The notes under the pieces: model-generated
What the model was told of the DNA's origin: nothing
Database searches by the model: none
What the model saw: the letters and a program-made list of their open reading frames with translations, nothing else
IMG/VR virus record: IMGVR_UViG_3300003877_000001
Location: 186,001-250,000 of that record
Source: a virus
DNA: 64,000 nucleotides
Strand: one strand, 5' to 3'
Position numbers and translations under genes: made by a program
Part shown: positions 7,002 to 14,919 of the stretch, one piece after another
Layout: each line of letters starts with the position of its first letter
Position numbering within the stretch: the stretch's first letter is position 1

Positions 7002-7295
7002 ATGATGAATCACATGGATGAACGAAATAGAACTGGTAGTGCATTTCGTAATGCAGAAAATCAAGCAAGAATAGACGAGTACGATCAAGGACTGTTCCTG
7101 CACTTAGGTATAGATACAGCTAACCTAACACAGAATCAGGTAGATACAATCCTGATACCTTCTCACGCACCTGAAAACTATATGTGTGATGGTGAGATAA
7201 CATCTAAGCAAGCTGAAACTCGTTGGTTTAAGCAACTGGTACAATCAGGACTTAAAACAAAAGATGTAGCAAGAGCAATGAAATTAGTACGATAA
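7002..7295 (+). CDS. Unknown helical protein, 97 aa
   Basis: Starts MMNHMDERNRTGSAF after promoter and A-rich leader. The C-terminal half (SKQAETRWFKQLVQSGLKTK) is basic and helix-turn-helix-like, so nucleic-acid binding is possible but unproven. Confidence 0.65.
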   Translation: MMNHMDERNRTGSAFRNAENQARIDEYDQGLFLHLGIDTANLTQNQVDTILIPSHAPENYMCDGEITSKQAETRWFKQLVQSGLKTKDVARAMKLVR

Positions 7296-7311
7296 TCTTT
7301 AATTAAAAATT

Positions 7312-7617
7312 ATGGAACTTGAAATAATAAAATCTAAACTTTGTTGGTACGATTTAAGAAATACAGATTCTTCTATGAATGAAGAAGATAAAAAAGAATT
7401 CAATAAAGAAAATGAAAAATGTAATTGTGATAACTGTTTTTATGGTAGACACGAATTAGCAAATGAATTACTTAAAGAACAAAAAGTAGTATTAATCAGT
7501 AAAAGTAAAATGGTGTTGATTGAAGAATTGAAACAAATAGAAGAACTATACTTACCTAACGGTGCTACTGGTGCAGTTTGGTTGGATGATGTTATTGATG
7601 TTATTATAAAACTTTAA
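7312..7617 (+). CDS. Small protein with Cys pair, 101 aa
   Basis: Starts at a junction-motif ATG 16 nt after the previous gene. CNCDNC around residue 37 forms a compact Cys cluster. The remainder is helical. Function unknown. Confidence 0.65.
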   Translation: MELEIIKSKLCWYDLRNTDSSMNEEDKKEFNKENEKCNCDNCFYGRHELANELLKEQKVVLISKSKMVLIEELKQIEELYLPNGATGAVWLDDVIDVIIKL

Positions 7618-7627
7618 ATTAAGAATT

Positions 7628-7804
7628 ATGAGAGAGTATTTTATAGACTTTATTACTTCAGATGGTATTAATAGTCAACATGAAAAAATGGTAATAATTT
7701 TAGAAGAGGATGAAATTCTATCTAATGAATTATTAATTAAGAAATTTCAATCAAAAAGAAATACTACTTTAAAAGTATATATTTCTGATATAAAAAGAAT
7801 TTAA
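7628..7804 (+). CDS. Small protein, 58 aa
   Basis: ATG at 7628 follows the motif TTAAGAATT; the sequence (MREYFIDFITSDGINSQHEK) has normal codon use and ends just at the next class B promoter. Function unknown. Confidence 0.6.
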   Translation: MREYFIDFITSDGINSQHEKMVIILEEDEILSNELLIKKFQSKRNTTLKVYISDIKRI

Positions 7805-7834
7805 TGTAACCTTTAGGATGTCCTAAACGTATAA
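7805..7834 (+). promoter_or_regulatory. Class B promoter of the rIIA-like gene
   Basis: TGTAAC (7805-7810), N17, CGTATAA (7828-7834); spacer contains the palindrome TTTAGGATGTCCTAAA. Confidence 0.75.
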
Positions 7835-7877
7835 CATAATACGATACACAATTAATTATTCACTAAATCTCAATTAG

Positions 7878-10196
7878 ATGAAATTAGAAAAACAATTAAA
7901 TTCGAAAAACATTCAGTCAACTGGTACAGTTACTGCAATGAAATTAGATGAAGATGCTCACTCAACTATCTTCGAAATTTTTACTAGTGGTTTATACTCC
8001 GATCCTATTGGTAGTATCATTAGGGAAATAACATCAAACTGTTTTGACTCACATGTTGAAGCAGGTAAAGACAATCCTAAAAATCCTGTTGTTGTTAAGT
8101 TAACCAATGAGGTTTCAGGCACGTTCATATCTTTTATAGATAAAGGTGTAGGAATGTCTCCCGATAGAGTACACAACATCTATGGTACTTACTTCAAATC
8201 AACTAAGAACCAAACAAACGATCAAATTGGTGGTTTCGGTTTAGGTGGTAAAACTCCATTAGCTTATACTGATAGTTTCTTTCTTATCACACGTTTCGAA
8301 GGTGTAGAATACATCTACAATATCTTTATGGGCAATGATAGTCCAATGGTAGAATTGATGTCGCAGGAAACCACTAAGAAAGTTAATGGTAGTGAAGTAA
8401 AGATACTTATTAAACCTAACGACCTTACAGCTTTTGAAAAGAAAACATTACGTCAATTGTACTACTTCGAAAACATAGTGTTTGAAGGTTTTTCAGATTA
8501 TTATGTAACCAATGATTATACAATTGCCAAAGGTGATACATTTCTTTATAGAGGTGATACATACTCTAGAAGTATGCACGTTTGTTTAGGTAAAGTAGCC
8601 TATCCTATAAACTTTGAAGCACTGGATGTTGAAGAGTCTGATTATAACTTACCTGTTGCTATTAACATTGAAATTGGTGAGTTAGACAATGGTGGTGTAA
8701 CACGTTCAAGAGAAGAACTTAAATACACTGATAAGAATAAGAAGATCATCATAAACAAGATGAAAGCTGTTAAAGCAGAGTTGATGGAATTATTGTCTAA
8801 ACAACTTGACAATGTACAAACCATGCAAGACTATTATAAGGTTATAGATAATCTTGGTGAACTTCGTCTTGGTGATAAGGTATTGAATGTTGATAGCATA
8901 GATAAAAACGATGTTGTCTTTCCTAACTTCAAATACAATGATTTGAAGATGCCTAAGATAGGTGACTTGGTTACTACTTTCTACAACAAGAAAATGTTTG
9001 GTAAGAAAGAAAGTACTAGGTATGGTTATGGAAATTACAAAGGTACTTTTGAATCAATGAATGAAAAAGATAACGTATATTTTGTTGATGGTGAATTTAA
9101 AAGAGTTGTTTTAAAGCAATCATATTTACAATGGAAAAGTGATAGATTTTTTCTTCATACTCCAATTGAATTTACTGAAACTGGTATGGCTATCCTAAAG
9201 AAAGAACTAGGATTAACTACTTCTAAAGAAATTCCTTTTACTAAGAAGCAAATAGCAGCTAAAGAAAAAGCTAAAAAGAAAGCAGAAGATAAGGGTGAAT
9301 TTTACGTGATGGGTGATTTGTTTAATATAAGAACCATTAATGTAATTCCTAAAGCCAAAGGTGAGAAGTTAATTGCTGACTTACAAAAAGATGTTCATGC
9401 CTTAATGGTTAAACATGCTAAGAACTACGATGATTTAGTAGTACCTGATGATTACATTGCTCTTAGAAAGCAGAATAGAATGTCCGCAACTGTTCTTAAA
9501 ACTGGTATTCCTGTTAAAGATAAAGGTTACTACGGTTACAGAACCAAATTGAAGATGGAAGATTTTGTTAATCACAATGGTAAAATCTACTACGGTTTTG
9601 CAGATGATAGTTACGCACTTGAAAATGGAAGTAGTATTTTCGATGAAATTAGTGGTAGTGAAAACAAATCTAAAATAAATAGATATGGTGATAATGATAC
9701 TAAAGGTACAATGTTCATTCAAATATCTAAAGGTAATGAGAAGTACTTAAAGATGCTTGGTAAGAAAGCTGTACACATTAATTACTTCTACCAAACTTAT
9801 GTATCACGTAAAATTGATATGATTGTACAAAACAAAACCTATGCAAAAGCAGAAGAATTGTTTAATGAGAATGTACTGGGTGTTTTTAATAAAAGTATCT
9901 TTAAACAAATTGATGAAGATATTTACTCTATGGCTTGTAAAGTTAATGATAGTCTTGAAAGTCATAAGGTGTTCCACTACATTAGTACAAGTACAATACT
10001 GAACAAACTTAAAATTGATTTAGATGATGTACAGGTGGAGTTCAAACATAAAGAAGAACTTGAAAAACTAACTAAGATTAGTAATGGTTGTAGAGATAGA
10101 CTGAAATGGATTAGTTTTCCTTGGGAATTAAATCCTGAAACAGAAAATGCTGATAAAGAATTAATTGAGATGGTGAATTTGTGTATCGACAAGTAA
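7878..10196 (+). CDS. rIIA-like GHKL ATPase, 772 aa
   Basis: The N-terminal domain has the GHKL ATPase boxes: N-box REITSNCFDS (48-57), the DxGxG box DKGVGMS (88-94) and the glycine-rich lid GGFGLGGKTP (118-127). The rest is a long divergent region. In T4, rIIA is a membrane-associated early protein that, with rIIB, controls lysis inhibition and blocks the RexAB exclusion system. The same pair is widespread in large phages. The call rests on the GHKL signature, the length (T4 rIIA is about 725 aa) and the rIIB-like gene immediately downstream. It is driven by its own class B promoter and ends in a strong terminator. Confidence 0.85.
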   Translation: MKLEKQLNSKNIQSTGTVTAMKLDEDAHSTIFEIFTSGLYSDPIGSIIREITSNCFDSHVEAGKDNPKNPVVVKLTNEVSGTFISFIDKGVGMSPDRVHNIYGTYFKSTKNQTNDQIGGFGLGGKTPLAYTDSFFLITRFEGVEYIYNIFMGNDSPMVELMSQETTKKVNGSEVKILIKPNDLTAFEKKTLRQLYYFENIVFEGFSDYYVTNDYTIAKGDTFLYRGDTYSRSMHVCLGKVAYPINFEALDVEESDYNLPVAINIEIGELDNGGVTRSREELKYTDKNKKIIINKMKAVKAELMELLSKQLDNVQTMQDYYKVIDNLGELRLGDKVLNVDSIDKNDVVFPNFKYNDLKMPKIGDLVTTFYNKKMFGKKESTRYGYGNYKGTFESMNEKDNVYFVDGEFKRVVLKQSYLQWKSDRFFLHTPIEFTETGMAILKKELGLTTSKEIPFTKKQIAAKEKAKKKAEDKGEFYVMGDLFNIRTINVIPKAKGEKLIADLQKDVHALMVKHAKNYDDLVVPDDYIALRKQNRMSATVLKTGIPVKDKGYYGYRTKLKMEDFVNHNGKIYYGFADDSYALENGSSIFDEISGSENKSKINRYGDNDTKGTMFIQISKGNEKYLKMLGKKAVHINYFYQTYVSRKIDMIVQNKTYAKAEELFNENVLGVFNKSIFKQIDEDIYSMACKVNDSLESHKVFHYISTSTILNKLKIDLDDVQVEFKHKEELEKLTKISNGCRDRLKWISFPWELNPETENADKELIEMVNLCIDK

Positions 10197-10200
10197 GCCT

Positions 10201-10230
10201 AAAGGGGAAGCGTGAGAAACTTCCCCTTTT
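10201..10230 (+). terminator. Terminator after the rIIA-like gene
   Basis: AAAGGGGAAG-CGTGAGAAA-CTTCCCCTTTT, a strong stem followed by Ts. Confidence 0.85.
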
Positions 10231-10238
10231 ATTAGGTT

Positions 10239-10283
10239 TTGTCAAATACATTTTGTAACCTTGCAATAGAGAATTACGTATAA
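10239..10283 (+). promoter_or_regulatory. Overlapping class A and class B promoter
   Basis: TTGTCAAATA (10239-10248) and TAACCTTGC (from 10256) look like a host-type promoter. The same bases give TGTAAC (10254-10259), N17, CGTATAA (10277-10283). This gene could thus be read by both polymerase forms. Confidence 0.6.
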
Positions 10284-10309
10284 TATAACATAAACAAAAA
10301 CACAAGATT

Positions 10310-11497
10310 ATGAATTTAATATTTGGAAACAAAGTTGGAACTAAAGTTAATCTGTTTATTAACGGTACACTTCATTCCAAAGAGTGTGGCACTGATGAAG
10401 GTGCTAATGTGTTCTTCAAAGAAATACTTAAAGTAAAAGCTGATCCTACTGATGAAAATGTAGATGGTCTTTATGTATTATTAAATAAGAATATTCGCAT
10501 TGCGAAAATGGCTGGTTTTGAATATGATGTTAAAACTGGTGAAACGTTCATGGATGGATTTAATACTCCTGTTCCTGAATTGCTTGTTGAAACTATTAAG
10601 GATTACCTAGATAATAACTTTCCAATTGAAAGTATTACTAACTTTTGGAAGCTGTTAATGGCTAATCCTGATCATAGAGTTAGAGAAGATTTATTTAAGT
10701 TCATTGCAACTCATGACTTCTCATTAACCGAGAAAGGTTATATGATTGTCTATAAGACTGTTGATTACATGAACATGAATACCAACGATGTTGCTTCATT
10801 CGTTTCTAATGCTTACCTGAAAGTACGTAAGGATTGGGGAACTTCTGCAAGTAAATATGTTGTGTATAAAAACTTCACAGAAGAAATTGGTGAAGATTTT
10901 GAATTAAAACTTACAAAGAAAGTTACCTTTAACAAATGGGATGTTGAAGCTAAAGGAGTAAAGTTAGTGGGCAACTTGAATGATCTACAAAAGAACCTTG
11001 ACAATTTGATAGAAGATAATAGTTCAGTCTTTACTGATCTACATACTCATAAGATGGAGATTAAACTTGGTGAACCTGTTAAGTTCGAAAGAACTGAATG
11101 TGATTCTGATCCTACAATTGATTGTTCTTATGGTTTGCATGTTGGTGCAACTAATTATGTACAGAGATTTGCTAATAGTGATTCAGTTGTACTTGTTTGC
11201 TTGGTTAATCCAATGAATGTAATGGCTGTACCACAATACGACCATAGTAAAATGAGAGTATGTGAGTACTACCCATTTGCACTTGCAACCTTTGAAGATC
11301 GTAAGATTGATATTATCGAGCAGAAATTCTTCGAGTACGATTATGTATCTCATGAAGAAGAAGAATTGAAACTGTTACTTGCTTCGAAAGAAGAAGATGT
11401 AAGAGAACGTTCTTATAATGCTCCCGAAGATGAAAGGGATTATGACGAGTACTTGACCATCCTAGAAGCTAGAGTTATTGATCTAGCAGGTGAATAG
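10310..11497 (+). CDS. rIIB-like protein, 395 aa
   Basis: Similar in size and character to T4 rIIB-type proteins. The C-terminal third contains DCSYGLHVGATNYVQRF followed by VVLVCLVNPMNVMAVP, which matches the conserved C-terminal region of rIIB-like proteins (C-S-x-GLHV, then a hydrophobic strand with NP). The middle contains DHRVREDLFKFIATHDF and GYMIVYKTV, also typical. It follows the rIIA-like gene after a terminator and its own promoter, so the two are separately expressed. The role in lysis timing or exclusion is inferred from T4. Confidence 0.8.
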   Translation: MNLIFGNKVGTKVNLFINGTLHSKECGTDEGANVFFKEILKVKADPTDENVDGLYVLLNKNIRIAKMAGFEYDVKTGETFMDGFNTPVPELLVETIKDYLDNNFPIESITNFWKLLMANPDHRVREDLFKFIATHDFSLTEKGYMIVYKTVDYMNMNTNDVASFVSNAYLKVRKDWGTSASKYVVYKNFTEEIGEDFELKLTKKVTFNKWDVEAKGVKLVGNLNDLQKNLDNLIEDNSSVFTDLHTHKMEIKLGEPVKFERTECDSDPTIDCSYGLHVGATNYVQRFANSDSVVLVCLVNPMNVMAVPQYDHSKMRVCEYYPFALATFEDRKIDIIEQKFFEYDYVSHEEEELKLLLASKEEDVRERSYNAPEDERDYDEYLTILEARVIDLAGE

Positions 11498-11515
11498 GAT
11501 AGCCTAAAATATATC

Positions 11516-11555
11516 ATCCCCTTCTTGTAACATGGAAGGGGATTTTGTCGTATAA
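11516..11555 (+). promoter_or_regulatory. Terminator hairpin holding a class B promoter
   Basis: ATCCCCTTC (11516-11524) pairs with GAAGGGGAT (11535-11543) and is followed by TTTTG. The -35 box TGTAAC (11526-11531) sits in the loop, and CGTATAA (11549-11555) follows after 17 nt. Confidence 0.7.
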
Positions 11556-11580
11556 TATAATATAAGAAAAACAATTAATT

Positions 11581-11841
11581 ATGAGTAAGATCACTGGACA
11601 GAAACTAAGTAAAGACTTAAAGGCAACCAAAATTAAATTGGATAACCTAGAAGCTAAAATTGAAAAGAAATTCCAATTAATACTTGATAATTATAGAGAG
11701 TATCTCACTGATGAAGATACTAATTACCTACATAAAATAGCTGTAAGTGATATGTCTATAAACTTTAAACTAGGTATCATCATTAGAACTGAAGATGCTT
11801 ATGTTAAAGCAACAGGTAACCAAGCTGAAATGTTTAATTAA
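11581..11841 (+). CDS. Small coiled-coil protein, 86 aa
   Basis: MSKITGQKLSKDLKATKIK then a Lys/Glu-rich helix (LDNLEAKIEKKFQLIL) typical of a short coiled coil. First gene of a compact group with overlapping or near-overlapping starts running to 12591. Function unknown. Confidence 0.7.
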   Translation: MSKITGQKLSKDLKATKIKLDNLEAKIEKKFQLILDNYREYLTDEDTNYLHKIAVSDMSINFKLGIIIRTEDAYVKATGNQAEMFN

Positions 11842-11846
11842 AAATT

Positions 11847-11978
11847 ATGATAGATTTAAATGAAGACAGCATATATACCGAAGATGAAATCATTATAATT
11901 GGTGATCATCTGAAGAGTCTTAAAGGAATGATCCTTCTAGATAATAATGGTGATTTCTTTGTACTAAAAACAGCATGA
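11847..11978 (+). CDS. Small protein, 43 aa
   Basis: Starts MIDLNEDSIYTEDEIIIIGDH at a junction-motif ATG; the C-terminus (LKGMILLDNNGDFFVLKTA) reads like a small beta domain. Its TGA overlaps the next ATG. Confidence 0.6.
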   Translation: MIDLNEDSIYTEDEIIIIGDHLKSLKGMILLDNNGDFFVLKTA

Positions 11979-12115
11979 TTAAGAAACCAGTAAGAATCTT
12001 ATATTCACTACTGGCTGTCCTACCTCTAGGAATTCCTATTATGATGTTGATTTATGGAATTAGAAATAGAATTGAGTTAATAAATAAATTAAAAAACTTT
12101 AAATTAAAATTATGA
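11975..12115 (+). CDS. Small membrane protein, 46 aa
   Basis: ATGA overlap with the upstream gene and overlap with the downstream ATG at 12112 indicate coupled translation. One transmembrane helix (SLLAVLPLGIPIMMLIYGI) between basic ends. Role unknown. Confidence 0.6.
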   Translation: MIKKPVRILYSLLAVLPLGIPIMMLIYGIRNRIELINKLKNFKLKL

Positions 12116-12591
12116 ATAAGATTAACTATGTAACTGGCGATGCTACTAACCCTCAAAGTGACGGCTTTAAAGTAATAGTGCACGTGTGTAATAACATTGG
12201 AGCATGGGGTGCAGGTTTCGTTATGGCACTGAGTAAGAAGTGGGATCAACCTGAACGTGAATATAGAGAGATGAACCACCGTGACTTAGGTATGATCGAT
12301 CTTGTGCAGGTTCAGGACGACATTGCTATATGTAATCTAATAGGTCAAGAAGGGACGATCAAACGTAATGTAACCCGTAACCTTCCACCAGTAAGATACG
12401 TAGCTATTGAGAAGGGTCTTCAAGAACTAGTCGCCATTAATTCTTATAGACATCCTAATGACAAACTATCTGTCCATATGCCAAGGATTGGTTCTGGACT
12501 TGCAGGTGGTAACTGGAAGATCATCGAGACTATCATAGAAGAAACTCTATGTGCAGCAGGTATTGAAGTAACAGTATACGACCTGCCATAG
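12112..12591 (+). CDS. Macro-domain protein, 159 aa
   Basis: Single macro domain: VTGDAT at residues 7-12 (adenine-binding Asp), CNNIGAWGAGF at 26-36 (the N-x(n)-GxxG-type loop) and the phosphate loop PRIGSGLAGGNW near residue 125. Macro domains bind or hydrolyse ADP-ribose derivatives such as ADP-ribose-1''-phosphate or remove ADP-ribose from targets. In a phage it could process ADP-ribose phosphates made during RNA ligation/repair or counter NAD-based defence; both are inference. Its neighbours are the rIIB-like gene group. The start overlaps the upstream membrane protein gene. Confidence 0.88.
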   Translation: MNKINYVTGDATNPQSDGFKVIVHVCNNIGAWGAGFVMALSKKWDQPEREYREMNHRDLGMIDLVQVQDDIAICNLIGQEGTIKRNVTRNLPPVRYVAIEKGLQELVAINSYRHPNDKLSVHMPRIGSGLAGGNWKIIETIIEETLCAAGIEVTVYDLP

Positions 12592-12609
12592 GACATCCTA
12601 AATGAAAAA

Positions 12610-12627
12610 CTCTCATGGGTGTGAGAG
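12610..12627 (+). terminator. Hairpin after the macro-domain gene
   Basis: CTCTCA-TGGGTG-TGAGAG; the T run after it is poor, so termination may be weak. The palindrome-like TAGGACATCCTAAA lies just before it. Confidence 0.45.
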
Positions 12628-12654
12628 AATTATAAACTTTTAATTAATAATATT

Positions 12655-12789
12655 ATGATAATAGGATTAATAATATTACTACTACTATCAGGTAAGATAA
12701 TTCATAACCTAATTAAGATTGAAAGAATTCATATAAACATTAAATCAATCATGGAAGAAACTCAAAAAAAAATCAATAACTTTAAATAA
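12655..12789 (+). CDS. Small membrane protein, 44 aa
   Basis: N-terminal hydrophobic helix (MIIGLIILLLLSGKIIHNL) then an amphipathic charged tail. The junction-motif ATG and 4-nt gap to the next gene support it. Confidence 0.6.
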   Translation: MIIGLIILLLLSGKIIHNLIKIERIHINIKSIMEETQKKINNFK

Positions 12790-12793
12790 AAAT

Positions 12794-13177
12794 ATGACAA
12801 AACCAAATTTAAATATACCTAATCATACTGAAGAGTTAATGAACATCCTTACACTAAGTAAGAAGTCCTATGATAACTATTTATATGATAAGACCCTTGG
12901 ACATGTAACCTCAAGGAAACGTAAAACGTATAAGTATATCTTTGAGACTTATCTCTATGCAGTAGCTGATCTATCACTGAAAGTGAATGCTATCCAGAAA
13001 GACTTAGAGAACCACTACGCTAGGACGTACAAAGACTCACCAGCATTAGGTAATAAACTATACTATGAAGAGTACTTCGATCTACATAAAAAATATGATA
13101 AGGTGAAACGTTTCATCTGGAAAGCAATCTTTAAAATAGATGGAAACGAAAATATCCAACCAGATATTCTTATTTAA
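12794..13177 (+). CDS. Unknown helical protein, 127 aa
   Basis: Basic, Tyr-rich helical protein (SRKRKTYKYIFETYLYAVADL). It is the last gene of the rightward cluster, ended by a terminator. Function unknown. Confidence 0.7.
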   Translation: MTKPNLNIPNHTEELMNILTLSKKSYDNYLYDKTLGHVTSRKRKTYKYIFETYLYAVADLSLKVNAIQKDLENHYARTYKDSPALGNKLYYEEYFDLHKKYDKVKRFIWKAIFKIDGNENIQPDILI

Positions 13178-13202
13178 AAATATTATCTAGTGCGATCTAC
13201 CC

Positions 13203-13232
13203 AACCCCTTGCAGTTAATTTTGTAAGGGGTT
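13203..13232 (+). terminator. Terminator of the rightward cluster
   Basis: AACCCCTT (13203-13210) pairs with AAGGGGTT (13225-13232), followed by CTATTTG. Confidence 0.65.
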
Positions 13233-13239
13233 CTATTTG

Positions 13240-14250
13240 TCTACAATGTCCAACCTCATGATCACAATGTACATCATATTGTCCATGATAACATAGGATA
13301 GTCTTAACATTTCATTAACGAATCAATTCGTACCATATTGTATCATTATTAACACATTATTCTCCGCTAATGAAAAAACCCATAGGACATCCTACGGGTT
13401 TAATCATTCCAAACATGCAAGTACGTTTTCGTACAATACAAACATACAAATAAAAAAAGTCATAAGCAAGAGAAGATGGGATTATTATTTTTAACTAAGA
13501 ATGTTAATACTCGTTGCTTACGACTAAGAGTGGACACCTAAAAATAAATACCCACACATTTCAAAACAATCTTAATTAAGGATATTGCTAGGGACATTGA
13601 TGTCCCGAACACCACATTGTCCAATCCATTAGACAACCCACATTGTACACTCTCATAGGATAGCCTACATAGTAATTGCAATAACTATCATAGCAACCAG
13701 TGCTATATAAATTATTGCTTTTCCATAGGATGTCCTAATTTTAGTTCATCATATATAATACATATCCCATACCAAAAACGTAACTCGTTGTTCCTATGGA
13801 ACTTAACTTTAGGATGTCCTAAGTAATTCCCATTATTGGAAGTTCTTTGTCCCATAATGGGACAAGACATGACGAATTTCATGGTCTTAAATTATTAGAG
13901 AATCGGCTTCGGGCATTTCTACCCTTTGTTGAGAAGCAAGTAAATTATTATGTTTATTTAGGTTATCCTAGCCTGACATTTTTAATTAAGAATATATAAT
14001 TTTTTATAAAATCGAGTTTGAAATTTTATAAAAGAGATTTTTAGTACATGTAGCGACCCAAAAGTGGGTGAAAGTGGTAGGATGTGTTTAATTGTGGTGT
14101 AGAATTAAAAATTTTATGTTATTTTGTTGTTTTATTTATATTTAAATACTCTTTTTAGGATGTCCTAAAAGGAACAAAACAAAGGTGTTTTTAATAAAAA
14201 TGGAACATGAAAGAACCATAAAAGTACTACTTCATTTCTACATTAGTAGT
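13240..14250 (+). other. Non-coding, hairpin-rich region before the CRISPR array
   Basis: No ORF of note on either strand. Visible structure: AAACCC-A-TAGGA-CA-TCCTA-C-GGGTTT (13376-13401); a long-range stem AGTCATAAGCAAGAG (13458-13472) with CTCGTTGCTTACGACT (13510-13525); GGGACA-TTGA-TGTCCC (13591-13606); GTTCC-TAT-GGAAC (13790-13802); TTGTCCCA-TAA-TGGGACAA (13847-13865) overlapping AAGACATGA-TCATGGTCTT (13864-13888). At least six copies or near-copies of the AGGATnTCCT palindrome occur. It looks like one or more structured RNAs plus regulatory DNA. Strand is uncertain. Confidence 0.5.
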
Positions 14251-14270
14251 TGTTAGGTCAGGGTAATTTA

Positions 14271-14693
14271 GTTGTGATCACCTTACAAAATGTGATAATA
14301 ACCAACCTTGTGCTCACGGTGATGTTTTATTTGACTTGTTGTGATCACCTTACAAAATATGATAATAACCAACAGAGTAGGTTTTATTTTGATAAGCAAG
14401 TAAGTTGTGATCACCTTACAAAATATGATAATAACCAACATATTCCTATTGTTATTATTGTTGTGATCACCTTACAAAATGTAATAATAACCAACCTATC
14501 TTATATACCAACATCTCTTGCCGAGGTTGTGACCACCTTACAAAATATAATAATAACCAACTCCAAGAGCCAACATTCGCAACCACGTACTGTTGTGATC
14601 ACCTTACAAAATATGATAATAACCAACGAGGATGTAGAGTTGGATTATTACCGCTTAGTTGTGATCACCTTACAAAATATGATAATAACCAAC
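14271..14693 (+). CRISPR. CRISPR array, 7 repeats of 36 nt, 6 spacers
   Basis: Repeats start at 14271, 14338, 14404, 14460, 14526, 14592 and 14658, each exactly 36 nt. They begin GTTGTGATCACC, continue TTACAAAATATGATAATA and end ACCAAC. Four copies are identical. Copy 1 differs at position 22, copy 4 at 22 and 24, copy 5 at 8 and 24. Spacers are 31, 30, 20, 30, 30 and 30 nt and all differ. The repeat has GTTG/CAAC ends and a GTGATCAC palindrome. An ORF that runs through the array is an artefact of the repeats. No cas1/cas2 is seen. The array lies 226 bp from the 3' end of a Cas12/TnpB-like gene on the other strand. Confidence 0.95.
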
Positions 14694-14742
14694 ATTATTA
14701 GAGATAAATCACTAATTATGAACAATTTATATTGTGAAATAA

Positions 14743-14780
14743 TATTATAAATTTGTAAGGTTCTACCCCATTATCATATT
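14743..14780 (+). ncRNA. Candidate tracrRNA anti-repeat segments
   Basis: Within 90 nt after the array, TTTGTAAGGT (14752-14761) and ATTATCATATT (14770-14780) are exact matches to two parts of the reverse complement of the CRISPR repeat; TATTAT at 14743-14748 extends the first with a gap. Type V-F and similar systems keep a tracrRNA between array and effector. The two blocks are in swapped order compared with the repeat, and the region is AT-rich, so chance matches are possible. Confidence 0.4.
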
Positions 14781-14919
14781 ATCAATCCATTTTCATGTTT
14801 CTAATACTAGAAGCTATATTTTACGTGGATATCACACTACCCAATCGTTAATTTATAATATTCAATAAGTTAAAGAACTTGTTATTACACTACAAATGTA
14901 GGTAAATAAATTGTAAATA

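Noticed and set aside
9435-9722. Minus-strand ORFs inside the rIIA-like gene
   Set aside because: Shadow frames of a strong coding sequence with no promoter or family support.
14250-14750. 166-aa ORF across the CRISPR array
   Set aside because: Its sequence is the translated repeat unit; repeats plus unique spacers explain it fully.
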